From Micromonospora_H sonneratiae (GTDB taxonomy: Bacteria > Actinomycetota > Actinomycetes > Mycobacteriales > Micromonosporaceae), in contig NZ_JBHTMP010000014.1 of NCBI RefSeq assembly GCF_042679305.1, forward strand, positions 74,955 through 138,954: a DNA stretch of 64,000 nt. The letters run 5' to 3'. This document shows, piece after piece, positions 35,551-44,644 of this stretch. The translations under genes were made by a program, and so were the position numbers. The notes under the pieces were generated by a model. That model saw only the letters and a program-made list of their open reading frames with translations, searched no databases and was not told where the DNA came from. Position 1 is the first letter of the stretch; the number at the start of each line of letters is the position of its first letter.

Positions 35551-36603
35551 GTGACAGTCGCAACGGCACGGTTGGGGTTCGGGGTCACGTTCACCGACCA
35601 CATGGTGGTGGCCAACTGGAGCCAGGCCACCGGCTGGACACCACTGTCGCTGACCCGCAACGCGCCGCTGAGCCTGCATCCGGCCGCCATGTCCCTGCAC
35701 TACGGCCAGGCCATCTTCGAGGGCCTCAAGGCGTACCGGCAACCCGACGGGACGGCGGCTCTGTTCACCCCGCACCGCAACGCGGAGCGGTTCGCCCGTA
35801 GCGCGGCACGGTTGGCCATGCCACAACTGCCACCCGACGCCTTCATCGAGGCGTGCGAACTCCTGGTACGCGCCGACGCCGAGGCGATTCCCGGCGGATT
35901 CGGGCAGAGCCTCTACCTACGTCCCTTCATGATCGCCACCGAGGCCAGCCTCGGCGTACGCGCCGCCACGGAGTACCTCTTCGCCGTGATCGCTTCACCC
36001 GTGGACCACTTCTTCGCCTCGGGGGCCGCCGCCATCGACGTGTGGTGCGAGAGCCGACACTCCCGCGCCGCCAGCGGTGGCACCGGTGAGGCGAAGTGCG
36101 CCGGAAACTACGCCGGCAGCATGCCGGCCAAGGCCGCAGCCGTCGCCCGTGGCTGCCACGAGGTGCTGTGGCTCGACGCGGCCGAGGGCAACTGGGTCGA
36201 GGAACTCAGCGCGATGAACTTCTTCTGCGTCCGGCAACCGGCGGGCGACCAGCCCGAACTCCTCACCCCGCCGCTCGGCGGCACCATCCTGCACGGCTCG
36301 ACCAGGGCCGCGCTCCTGACCCTGGCCGGTGACCACGGTGTCAAGGTGACCGAGCGCCCGATCGCGCTGGCGGAACTCCTCGACCCCGACTCCCCGATCA
36401 CCGAGGCGTTCGCCTGCGGCACCGCCGCCACGGTCGTACCGATCGGCGGCTTCGCCAGCGAGAACGGCCAACGCCGGTTGCCGACCGAGGGTGTGGGTCC
36501 GGTGACCACGATGATGCTCGAGGCCCTGATGGCGATCCAGTACGGGCGCTCGCCGGATACCCACCGCTGGATGCACCGGGTCGACGGCGTCAGCCTGCCC
36601 TGA
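35551..36603 (+). CDS. ilvE: branched-chain amino acid aminotransferase
   Basis: A fold-type IV PLP enzyme for the last step of Val, Leu and Ile synthesis. The 350-residue protein has LHYGQAIFEGLKAYR, LYLRPFMIATEASLGV, the PLP-lysine in GEAKCAGNYAGSM, and the phosphate-binding EAFACGTAATVVPIG segment. The start is GTG 35551 with GGAGG upstream. It faces metH convergently across a terminator. Confidence 0.94.
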   Translation: MTVATARLGFGVTFTDHMVVANWSQATGWTPLSLTRNAPLSLHPAAMSLHYGQAIFEGLKAYRQPDGTAALFTPHRNAERFARSAARLAMPQLPPDAFIEACELLVRADAEAIPGGFGQSLYLRPFMIATEASLGVRAATEYLFAVIASPVDHFFASGAAAIDVWCESRHSRAASGGTGEAKCAGNYAGSMPAKAAAVARGCHEVLWLDAAEGNWVEELSAMNFFCVRQPAGDQPELLTPPLGGTILHGSTRAALLTLAGDHGVKVTERPIALAELLDPDSPITEAFACGTAATVVPIGGFASENGQRRLPTEGVGPVTTMMLEALMAIQYGRSPDTHRWMHRVDGVSLP

Positions 36604-36608
36604 GCCCG

Positions 36609-36645
36609 GGTGGAGCGGAGGCACAGGGCGTGCCTCCGCTCCACC
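36609..36645. terminator. bidirectional terminator between ilvE and metH
   Basis: A perfect 16-bp inverted repeat (36609-36624 with 36630-36645) and a 5-base loop fills the short gap between the convergent stops. Confidence 0.85.
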
Positions 36646-36646
36646 G

Positions 36647-39600
36647 TCACTTGGCGTTGAAGTAGCTCGCCTCCGGGTGGTGGACGACGATCGCGTCGGT
36701 GGCCTGCTCCGGCACCAACTGGAACTCCTCCGACAGCTGCACACCGATCCGCTCCGCACCGAGCAGGTCGACGACCTTCGCCCGGTCCTCCAGATCCGGA
36801 CACGCCGGATACCCGAAGGCGTACCGGCAGCCCCGGTAGTCGGTGCGTAGCAGACCCGCCAGGTCGGCCGGATCGTCGTCGGCCACCGTACGGCCACCGG
36901 GCAACACCAGCTCGGTACGGATCCGGCGGTGCCAGTACTCGGCCAGCGCCTCGGTGAGCTGCACGGAGAGGCCGTGCACCTCCAGATAGTCGCGGTACTC
37001 GTCGCGGGCGAACATCTTCGCCGTGTACTCGCTGATCGGCTGCCCCACGGTGACCAGTTGCAGCGCCACCACGTCCAACGTCTCCCCACGCGGCTTGAAG
37101 AAGTCCGCCAGGCACAACCGCCGTTCCTGCCGCTGCCTGGGGAACGCGAACCGGGCCCGCTCGGCATGCCCGTTCTCGTCGAGCACGACCAACTCGTTGC
37201 CCTCCGAGTAGGCCGGGAAGAAGCCGTAGACGACGGCCGCCTCCAGCACCTTGTCGGCGGCCAACCGGTCCAACCAGTACCGCAGCCGGGGCCGTCCCTC
37301 GGTCTCCACGAGTTCCTCGTAGGACGGTCCCGACCCGCCCCGGGCACCCCGTAGACCCCACTGCCCGAGGAAGGTGGCCCGTTCGTCGAGCAGCGCCGCG
37401 TAGTCGGCCAACGGAATGCCCTTCACCACCCGGGTCCCGAAGAACGCCGGCGTCGGCACGTCGACGTCGGCGGCGACGTCGGAGCGTACCGATGCGTCGT
37501 TGAGATCGGGCAACGCCTCCGTGACCATTGCGCGCTGCCGCTCCCGGCGGGCCCTACGCGCCGCCAACGCCGCCTCCCGCTCCGGATCGACCAGCGCCAC
37601 CCCGCCACGCTTGGCCGCCATCACCCGGTCCATCAGGGACAGCCCCTCGAACGCGTCCCGGGCGTAGTGCACCTGACCGGGGAACATCGAGCGCAGGTCG
37701 TCCTCGACGTAGGCGCGGGTCAGCGCGGCACCACCCAACAGCACCGGCCACCGCTCGGCCACGCCCCGGGTGGTCATCTCCTCGAGGTTCTCCTTCATGA
37801 TGACCGTGCTCTTGACCAGCAGGCCGGACATCCCGATGGCGTCGGCACCGTGCTGCTCGGCCGCCTCCAGGATCGCGTTGATCGGCTGCTTGATCCCGAT
37901 GTTGACGACCTCGTAGCCGTTGTTGGACAGGATGATGTCCACCAGGTTCTTGCCGATGTCGTGCACGTCGCCCTTGACCGTGGCCAGGACGATCCGCCCC
38001 TTACCGGCGTCCTCGGTCTTGTCCATGTGCGGTTCGAGGTACGCCACCGCGGTCTTCATCACCTCGGCCGACTGCAGGACGAACGGCAGCTGCATCTGAC
38101 CGGAGCCGAACAGCTCACCGACGACCTTCATCCCGTCGAGCAGGATCTCATTGATGATCACCAGCGCGGTCCTCGTGGTCAGCGCCTCATCGAGGTCGGC
38201 CTCCAGGCCGTTGCGCTCACCGTCGATGATGCGCCGCTTGAGCCGCTCGTCCAGGGGCAGGGCGGCAAGCTCCTCGGCGCGGCTGGCCCGGGCCGAGGCG
38301 GCGTCGACTCCCTCGAACAGCTCGATGAACCGCTGGACCGGGTCGTACCCCTCCCGACGCCGGTCGTACACCAGATCCAGCGCCACCTCGCGCTGCTCGT
38401 CGGGGATCTTGGACATCGGCAGGATCTTGCTGGCGTGCACGATGGCACTGGTCAAGCCGGCCTGCACACACTCGTGCAGGAACACCGAGTTGAGCACCTG
38501 TCGGGCCGCCGGGTTGAGGCCGAACGACACGTTTGAGACACCGAGGGTGAAGTTGACGCCGGGGTAGCGGCGGGCGATCTCCCGGATCGCCTCGATCGTC
38601 TCCATGCCGTCCCGACGGGTCTCCTCCTGACCGGTGGCGATCGGGAAGGTCAACGCGTCGATCAGGATGTCGGACAGCGCCAGCCCCCACCGGCCGGTCA
38701 GGTCCTCGATGAGTCGCTCGGCGACGCGTACCTTCCACTCGGCCGTCCGGGCCTGCCCCTCCTCGTCGATCAGCAACGCCACGACCGCCGCGCCGTGCTC
38801 CTTGATGATCGGCATCACCCGGGCATAGCGGGAGGTCGGTCCATCGCCGTCCTCGAAGTTGACCGAGTTGACCACACAGCGGCCACCCAGCATCTCCAAC
38901 CCGGCCTCGATCACCGCCGGCTCGGTGGAGTCCAGCATGATCGGCAGGGTGGACGCGGTGGCGAATCGGCCGGCCAACTCCCGCATGTCCTGCGTACCGT
39001 CCCGGCCGACGTAGTCGACGCACAGGTCGAGCAGGTGGGAGCCGTCCCGGGCCTGACCCCGGGCGATCTCCACGCAGGCCTGCCAGTCCCCGGACAGCAT
39101 CGCCTCCCGGAACGCCTTGGAGCCGTTGGCGTTGGTCCGCTCACCCACCATCAGGACGCTGGCGTCCTGCGCGAACGGCACGTGGTGGTAGATCGACGAG
39201 ACGCCCCGGTCCACGCGGGGTTGCCGGGGCGCCGGCGCGGTGCCGTGCAGCCGCTCGTACACGGCCCGGATGTGCTCGGGCGTGGTCCCACAGCAACCAC
39301 CGACCAGGGATACGCCGTACTCGTTGACGAACCGGTCGAGCGCCTCGGCCAACTCCTCCGCCGTGAGCGGGTAGTAGGCCCCGTTGGCGGTCAACTGGGG
39401 CAGTCCGGCATTGGGCATCACCGACAGCGGGACCCGGGCGTGCTGCGACAGGTAGCGCAGGTGCTCACTCATCTCCGCCGGCCCGGTGGCGCAGTTGAGG
39501 CCGATCAGGTCGATACCGAGTGGCTCCAGGGCGGTCAACGCAGCACCGATCTCACTGCCCAGCAGCATCGTACCGGTGGTCTCCACCGTGACGTGGCAGA

Positions 39601-40159
39601 TCAACGGCACGCTACGTCCCGCCTCGGCCATCGCCCGCCGCGCGCCGACCACCGCCGCCTTCACCTGCAACAGGTCCTGGCAGGTCTCCACGATCAGCGC
39701 GTCGACCCCACCGGTCAGCAGGCCCGTCGCGTTGTCCAGGTACGCCTGTCGCAGGGTGGCGTAGCTGCTGTGCCCGAGGGTGGGCAGCTTGGTGCCGGGA
39801 CCCACCGAGCCCAGGACGAACCGGGGCCGGTCCGGGGTCGACCACTGATCGGCCACCTCGCGGGCCAACCGGGCACCAGCTTCGGACAATTCGACGATCC
39901 GGTGCTGGATGTCGTACTCCCCCAGGTTGCCGAGGTTGGCGCCGAAAGTGTTCGTTTCGACACAGTCGGCACCGGCGGCGAAGTACGCGTCGTGCACCGA
40001 CCGGACCACGTCCGGCCGGGTGACGTTGAGGATCTCGTTGCAGCCCTCGTGACCTTGGAAGTCGTCCAGGCTCAGGTCGGTCGCCTGCAGCATCGTCCCC
40101 ATCGCCCCATCGGCGACGAGAACCCGGCTGGCCAGCGCATCAAGCAGCGAAGTCTGCAT
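36647..40159 (-). CDS. metH: cobalamin-dependent methionine synthase
   Basis: MetH transfers a methyl group from methyltetrahydrofolate to homocysteine through cobalamin. The 1170 residues contain, in order, four modules. The homocysteine/zinc barrel has GLNCATGPAEM and VGGCCGTTPEHI, the three Cys ligands. The pterin barrel has VGERTNANGSKAF and LTFPIATG. The B12 domain has the His ligand in DVHDIGKNLVDIIL. The AdoMet reactivation domain comes last, with YRGCRYAFGYPACPD near the end. TAGCCT (40171-40166) lies 6 bases before the ATG, suggesting a leaderless message. I saw no cobalamin riboswitch upstream. Confidence 0.97.
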   Translation of the reverse strand: MQTSLLDALASRVLVADGAMGTMLQATDLSLDDFQGHEGCNEILNVTRPDVVRSVHDAYFAAGADCVETNTFGANLGNLGEYDIQHRIVELSEAGARLAREVADQWSTPDRPRFVLGSVGPGTKLPTLGHSSYATLRQAYLDNATGLLTGGVDALIVETCQDLLQVKAAVVGARRAMAEAGRSVPLICHVTVETTGTMLLGSEIGAALTALEPLGIDLIGLNCATGPAEMSEHLRYLSQHARVPLSVMPNAGLPQLTANGAYYPLTAEELAEALDRFVNEYGVSLVGGCCGTTPEHIRAVYERLHGTAPAPRQPRVDRGVSSIYHHVPFAQDASVLMVGERTNANGSKAFREAMLSGDWQACVEIARGQARDGSHLLDLCVDYVGRDGTQDMRELAGRFATASTLPIMLDSTEPAVIEAGLEMLGGRCVVNSVNFEDGDGPTSRYARVMPIIKEHGAAVVALLIDEEGQARTAEWKVRVAERLIEDLTGRWGLALSDILIDALTFPIATGQEETRRDGMETIEAIREIARRYPGVNFTLGVSNVSFGLNPAARQVLNSVFLHECVQAGLTSAIVHASKILPMSKIPDEQREVALDLVYDRRREGYDPVQRFIELFEGVDAASARASRAEELAALPLDERLKRRIIDGERNGLEADLDEALTTRTALVIINEILLDGMKVVGELFGSGQMQLPFVLQSAEVMKTAVAYLEPHMDKTEDAGKGRIVLATVKGDVHDIGKNLVDIILSNNGYEVVNIGIKQPINAILEAAEQHGADAIGMSGLLVKSTVIMKENLEEMTTRGVAERWPVLLGGAALTRAYVEDDLRSMFPGQVHYARDAFEGLSLMDRVMAAKRGGVALVDPEREAALAARRARRERQRAMVTEALPDLNDASVRSDVAADVDVPTPAFFGTRVVKGIPLADYAALLDERATFLGQWGLRGARGGSGPSYEELVETEGRPRLRYWLDRLAADKVLEAAVVYGFFPAYSEGNELVVLDENGHAERARFAFPRQRQERRLCLADFFKPRGETLDVVALQLVTVGQPISEYTAKMFARDEYRDYLEVHGLSVQLTEALAEYWHRRIRTELVLPGGRTVADDDPADLAGLLRTDYRGCRYAFGYPACPDLEDRAKVVDLLGAERIGVQLSEEFQLVPEQATDAIVVHHPEASYFNAK

Positions 40160-40422
40160 TTAGCCAGGCTAATACCCGGGCACTCCGGTCAGCAGGCGGC
40201 AGGCATACCCTCCCACATACTGTGACCCGAATCGCCCCTGCCCGATCCGTGCCCGTACGTCCCGACCCTACCGGCACCACCGACCGGCGCGGCCAGCGGG
40301 CCGCATCCCGATCAGGCACGTAGGCTGACAGACGTGAAGGACAACAGGGACGCCACCACCGGACACCACGCGAAGATCGTCGTACGTGGTACCCGGGCCG
40401 GCGTGCGCAGCGAGGTGACGGC

Positions 40423-41292
40423 GTGACCGAGTTCGACGGGCTGCCCGTACTGCGGTCGCCGGTGGCCATCGCGGCCTTCGAGGGCTGGAACGACGCGGCC
40501 GATGCCTCCACCGCCGCGGTCGAACACCTGGAGCAGGTCTGGCAGGCGCGGGAGATCACCGCCCTGGACCCGGAGGAGTTCTACGACTTCCAGGTGAGCC
40601 GGCCGACGATCGCCATGGCCGAGGGCGAGACCCGCCGCATCGAGTGGCCGACCACCCACTTCATGGTCGCCAGCCCGGAGGGCACCGAGCGGGATGTCGT
40701 GCTGATCCGCGGCATCGAGCCGAGCATGCGCTGGCGGACCTTCTGCGAACAGATCCTGGAGGTCTGCCACAGCCTGGAGGTCAACCGGATCGTCCTCCTC
40801 GGGGCGCTGCTGGCCGACGTGCCCTACACCCGCCCGCTGCCGATCAGCGGCAGCGCCTCGGTACGGGACACCGCCGAGCGCTACCAGCTGACCCCGACCC
40901 GCTACGACGGCCCGACCGGGATCGTCGGCGTACTCCATGAGGCGGCCACCCGGGCCGAGGTCGACGCGGTCTCCTTCTGGGTGCACGTGCCGCACTACGC
41001 CAACAACCCGCCCTGCCCGAAGGCCACCCTGGCGCTGCTGCACCGGGTCGAGGAGGTGCTCGACCTGCCGGTGCCGGTGGCCGACCTGGCCGAGGAGTCG
41101 GCCGAATGGGAGCAGCGGGTACGCTCCGCCGCCGAGCAGGATGCCGAACTCGGCGAGTACGTCCGGGAGTTGGAGGAACGGGTCGGCGATGCGGGTATCC
41201 AGCCGCTGACCGGTGACGAGATCGCTCAGGAGTTCGAGAAGTACCTGCGACGCCGGGGCGGTTCAGCCGGTCCCACCGCCGGATCGTGGTGA
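40423..41292 (+). CDS. PAC2 family protein
   Basis: The 289-residue protein begins LRSPVAIAAFEGWNDAADAS and has VVLIRGIEPSMRWRTF and IVLLGALLADVPYTRPLPIS, matching the PAC2 (proteasome assembly chaperone 2-like) family in actinobacteria. The helical C-terminal part is acidic. A role in proteasome assembly is suggested by the family name only; it is not shown for bacteria. GTG 40423 has GAGGTGA upstream. Divergent from metH. Confidence 0.85.
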   Translation: MTEFDGLPVLRSPVAIAAFEGWNDAADASTAAVEHLEQVWQAREITALDPEEFYDFQVSRPTIAMAEGETRRIEWPTTHFMVASPEGTERDVVLIRGIEPSMRWRTFCEQILEVCHSLEVNRIVLLGALLADVPYTRPLPISGSASVRDTAERYQLTPTRYDGPTGIVGVLHEAATRAEVDAVSFWVHVPHYANNPPCPKATLALLHRVEEVLDLPVPVADLAEESAEWEQRVRSAAEQDAELGEYVRELEERVGDAGIQPLTGDEIAQEFEKYLRRRGGSAGPTAGSW

Positions 41293-41427
41293 GGTCGCGG
41301 GTCTGACCCCGCTCCCGGCATCAGACCTGCGACCGACCGACTTCCATGGCAGCCGAGCCGGACACCCCGTCAGCACGCCGCCGCCATGTCATATAGCTGA
41401 CACATCCGCCTCGTCGATGCAGTTAAA

Positions 41428-41449
41428 TGATCACATGTTTGCATGATCA
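41428..41449. promoter_or_regulatory. paired TGATCA boxes over the methyltransferase start
   Basis: Two TGATCA palindromes (41428-41433 and 41444-41449) are 10 bp apart and overlap the ATG at 41443. A TTAAAT stretch precedes them at 41423-41428. The layout suggests an operator or an overlapping promoter, but no regulator is assigned. Confidence 0.35.
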
Positions 41450-42459
41450 CCCCAACTCCCCTGATGCAACTCGTGAGTGGCTTCTGGAGCTTCAAGACCT
41501 TGGCAGTGGCGGTCGAGTTCGACCTGTTCACCCGCCTGGCGGGCGGCCGGACCGTCACCGTACGGGAAATGGGCCCCGAGTTCGGCCTGGCCGAGCGGCC
41601 GGCCGACCTGCTGCTTTCCGCGTGCGCGTCCCTCGGCCTGCTCGACAAGGCCGGTGACGGTTACCGCAACTCCGCGCTGGCCGAGGAGTTCCTGGTCAAG
41701 GGCCGCCCCTACTACTTCGGCGGCCAGGTGCGCTACTGCGACGAGCGGACCTACCTGCCCTGGCACCGGGTGCGCGATGCGCTGCGGACCGACCGTCCGA
41801 TCACCTGGGATCCGGACACCCAGGAGTCGCTCTTCGACGGCAGCGATCCCGGCATGCTGGCGCTGTTCTGGGACGCCATGTACTCGACCTCGATCTTCAC
41901 GGCGAGGGCCCTGTCCGAGGCGTACGACTTCAGCGGACACCGGAAGCTGCTCGACGTCGGTGGCGGTGCCGGTGCCTTCCCGATCGAACTCTGCCGACGG
42001 CTTCCCGAACTACGTGCGACGATCTTCGATCTGCCACACGTATGCCTGCTGGCCGACAAGAAAATCGCCGAAGCCGGGCTCAGCGGGAACATCGGGACGA
42101 GCGCCGGCAACTTCCTGACCGATCCCGAGTTGCCCACCGGGCACGACGTCATCCTGCTGAGCATGATCCTGCACGACTGGGACGAGCCGACCAACCGCAC
42201 GCTGCTGGCCAAGTGTCACGAGGCGCTGCCCTCGGGTGGGGCGATCGTGGTGGCCGAGCTACTGCTCAACGACGAACGTACGGGTCCCCCGGCAGCCGCG
42301 CTGATGGGCATGAACATGCTCGTCGAGACCGACGGCGGGAAGAACTACTCCGGGGCCGAGTACAGCGCATGGCTCACCGACGTCGGTTTCACCGACGTAC
42401 GGGTGCTGTCCTTCGACGCGCCCGGAGCCAACGGGGCGGTCGTGGCCCGCAAGCGTTAG
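41443..42459 (+). CDS. SAM-dependent O-methyltransferase (acetylserotonin/caffeate OMT-like)
   Basis: The 338-residue protein has an N-terminal winged-helix dimerisation domain (FKTLAVAVEFDLFTRLAG) and a C-terminal SAM fold. The SAM fold has LLDVGGGAGAFPIELCRRLP, FDLPHV and the catalytic-His region MILHDWDEPTN, ending VVAELLLND. This is the O-methyltransferase family 2 pattern used for secondary metabolites and small aromatics. No biosynthetic partners are adjacent, so the substrate is open. A terminator follows. Confidence 0.88.
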   Translation: MITPTPLMQLVSGFWSFKTLAVAVEFDLFTRLAGGRTVTVREMGPEFGLAERPADLLLSACASLGLLDKAGDGYRNSALAEEFLVKGRPYYFGGQVRYCDERTYLPWHRVRDALRTDRPITWDPDTQESLFDGSDPGMLALFWDAMYSTSIFTARALSEAYDFSGHRKLLDVGGGAGAFPIELCRRLPELRATIFDLPHVCLLADKKIAEAGLSGNIGTSAGNFLTDPELPTGHDVILLSMILHDWDEPTNRTLLAKCHEALPSGGAIVVAELLLNDERTGPPAAALMGMNMLVETDGGKNYSGAEYSAWLTDVGFTDVRVLSFDAPGANGAVVARKR

Positions 42460-42478
42460 GCCGGGACGACGGTCGAGT

Positions 42479-42524
42479 AAGTGTGAGGCGGTTTCGGCGT
42501 GTCGTCGCCGGCCGCTTCACACTT
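42479..42524 (+). terminator. terminator after the O-methyltransferase
   Basis: Arms at 42479-42491 and 42512-42524 pair over 13 bp with one G-U; the inner GGCG/CGCC bases extend the stem. It lies 20 bp after the stop codon. Confidence 0.7.
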
Positions 42525-42632
42525 CGTACGGCATCCTAGGAACCTAGCTGCCAGCGGGCTCTGCTGGGCGCAGGGCCGCAACACTGGTCGGTAGGGCACA
42601 ACGGCGATCTGCCGACGGAGACGGAGGACGGG

Positions 42633-43424
42633 ATGCAGATCAACCCGGGCGCGGCGGAGTTCCCCCATCGCCAGATCGCCGAGCAACTACGCGAGCGGGT
42701 CCGCCGAGGCGACTGGGCACCCGGCGAACGGCTACCGTCGATCCCGGGCATAGCCGAGATGTTCGGGGTCGCCAAGCAGACCGTGCAACGCGCCGTCGAC
42801 CAACTCCGGGTCGAGGGCATCCTGATCACCAAGCCGGGATCGGGCACCTTCGTACGCGGCACCCGGCGACGTCTCAACCGACTCTCCCGGGGGCGCTACG
42901 GCGGCCATCGTGGCTACCACGCCGATCTTGCCGCCCGGTACCGGCAACAGTTGGTCGAGGTCGGGCGGGCACCCGCGCCGCCCGAGGTCGCCGACGCGTT
43001 CGGGGTCGCCGACGGAACCGAGCTCATAGTGCGACGACACCTCGTACGCACCGAGGACGTGCCGGTCGAGGTGGGCGCGTCCTGGTTCCGGGTGGCTGAC
43101 GCGGCGGGCACCTCCCTGGAGCGGGCCGAGGCCTTCGGCCGCCCCCTTTACCAGGAGGCCGAGGAGGTCATCGGGCGGCGTTACCTGACGGCCACCGACC
43201 AGATCAGTGCCCGTCAGCCGAGCCGACAGGAAGCCGAGATCCTGCGGATCCGCCCGGACACACCAGTACTCCACCTGCTGCACGTCGCCTACGACGACCG
43301 GCGCAAGCCGATCGAGGTCGCCCAGGCGACCTGGCCGGGCCCGATGACCACCCTGACGGAGGAGTACCGGATCCCCGCCCCCACGCCGGACGCCGACCCG
43401 GACCCCGGACTCGTCCTGGGCTGA
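42633..43424 (+). CDS. GntR/HutC-family transcriptional regulator
   Basis: A 263-residue regulator with an N-terminal winged helix (QIAEQLRERVRRGDWAPGER, LPSIPGIAEMFGVAKQTVQR, KPGSGTFVRG) and a C-terminal UTRA effector domain (ELIVRRHLVRTEDVPVEV; ASWFRV; PVLHLLHVAYDD). The ligand is unknown. ATG 42633 has GGAGGACGGG upstream. The following genes are not obviously related, so it may act elsewhere or autoregulate. Confidence 0.9.
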   Translation: MQINPGAAEFPHRQIAEQLRERVRRGDWAPGERLPSIPGIAEMFGVAKQTVQRAVDQLRVEGILITKPGSGTFVRGTRRRLNRLSRGRYGGHRGYHADLAARYRQQLVEVGRAPAPPEVADAFGVADGTELIVRRHLVRTEDVPVEVGASWFRVADAAGTSLERAEAFGRPLYQEAEEVIGRRYLTATDQISARQPSRQEAEILRIRPDTPVLHLLHVAYDDRRKPIEVAQATWPGPMTTLTEEYRIPAPTPDADPDPGLVLG

Positions 43425-43609
43425 CCCGGCATCCTCAGCGGCATCGGCCTCCGGCACGGGCCGGAAGAACCACGGTCTCCACCGACGCACTTCGCGTACG
43501 CCAGTACCCCAGCAACTCCACCGGACTCCCAACCTCGACTACCGGGCCGGGCCGGTGCAGGGAACAGGCGGGGTGCCTGACGGGCGCTCCGGAAGGCTAG
43601 GGTCAACGG

Positions 43610-44640
43610 GTGGCCAAGGCGCAGTGGCGGTGCCGCTATGTGGGGCCGGCCGAGGTACGCGAGGTGGCACTGCTTGGTGACGAGGGACATCTGATCCGCT
43701 CGCCCGACGAGTTCAGGCACTGGGTCGGAACAGTTGACACCCGAGAATTCGCGGAGCCGTTCACGTTCGTGATTGACGTTGATGGCACGCTTCGCCTAGA
43801 CGAGTTCCGAAATCTGGCCGGTTCCCGGCGGTCAGGGGAGGCCGCCGTAGAGGCTGTCGAGTTGCCTCGTCTACGCTCCCGCCTTTCACCCCGGTCTACC
43901 CCGGCACCTGGCGGGCGCTCTCGCGGATGGACATCGCCCTGGACACGGAACCTCCCGAGACGACGCACGCCGATGCCAGCAGCCCACCCCGGTACGACCC
44001 CGTAGCGGTCGGCCACCTCGTGCGAATCCTGACCACCGATGGCGCAACGGCTTGCCCCGCCTGTGCGCCCAACTCGACAGCCAGCAGACCTCCTCGCCCC
44101 CGCATCGGCGACGGAAACAACAACACAACACGATCCTGGACGCCCTCCCCATGCCCGAACATCGACCTCTGACTTCGGAAGTACTCGTCTAGCTCCGAGA
44201 CACAGTGAGCACGTTGCCTGCGTCGGGGGCGGTGAAGTGCTCAGCGCTGGGGAGATTACCTTCGTGCTCCAAGCTGGTAGTTGGACCGTCAGCGAGGTCA
44301 CCAACCAATCCACCGGCTACTGCCCCGACGTCGAGTCGTGGCCAGCCGTCGCAGCAGCTCTGGACCAGGCCGGTCTTCGTCACCGCCCGAAGGGCTTCAC
44401 CGTCAACTCATGTCCCGCCGTTGCCCCGATTGCCAGGAACTCAACGTGGTCAAGGAAGCCAACTTCACCTGTGCCTGCTGCGGCACGGAACTCCCTGAAC
44501 GATGGCGCCCGCCTTCGGCGGACGACCATTCGACGCTGCCGCACACCCCGGGTGTCGTTGTCCGGACAGCCCACTGTCGACACCTGACGGCGTGCGCGAA
44601 CATGGTTCGTTTCGAGGATCCCGATCCCCTGAGAGGCTGA
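43610..44640 (+). pseudogene. zinc-ribbon hypothetical gene broken by an insertion and a 1-nt frameshift
   Basis: The first part (from GTG 43610) encodes KAQWRCRYVGPAEVREVAL and FTFVIDVDGTLRL, ending at 43798. The same protein resumes at about 44193 with APRHSEHVACVGGGEVLSAG, then WTVSEVTNQSTGYCP, WPAVAAALDQAGL and FTVN. It continues in another frame with MSRRCPDCQELNVVKEANFT and CACCGTELPERW, a Cys-x2-Cys zinc ribbon. Joining the CTAG at 43796-43799 with the CTAG at 44189-44192 restores DGTLRLAPRHSEHV exactly. One missing base near 44407 would restore FTVNFMSRRCPDC. I recall similar intact hypothetical proteins in actinobacteria; no function is known. Confidence 0.7.
43796..44192. mobile_element. 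393-bp inverted-repeat-ended insertion (MITE-like or deleted element)
   Basis: The insert is bounded by CTAG on both sides (43796-43799 and 44189-44192), a likely 4-bp target duplication, and by inverted ends: CTAGACGAGT then TCCGAA on the left, the reverse complement with a 3-base insertion on the right (44172-44192). Excising one CTAG copy and the interior rejoins the host gene in frame. The interior has remnants of coding sequence (MDIALDTEPPETTHADASS, YDPVAVGHLVRILTTDG, and in another frame LCAQLD and DALPMPEHRPLTSEVLV) ending at a TAG inside the right repeat. No transposase is present. Confidence 0.7.
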
Positions 44641-44644
44641 CTGA

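Noticed and set aside
40160..40422. Cobalamin riboswitch before metH
   Set aside because: No recognisable B12-box or long structured leader; a TAGCCT -10 box 6 bases from the ATG points to a leaderless mRNA.
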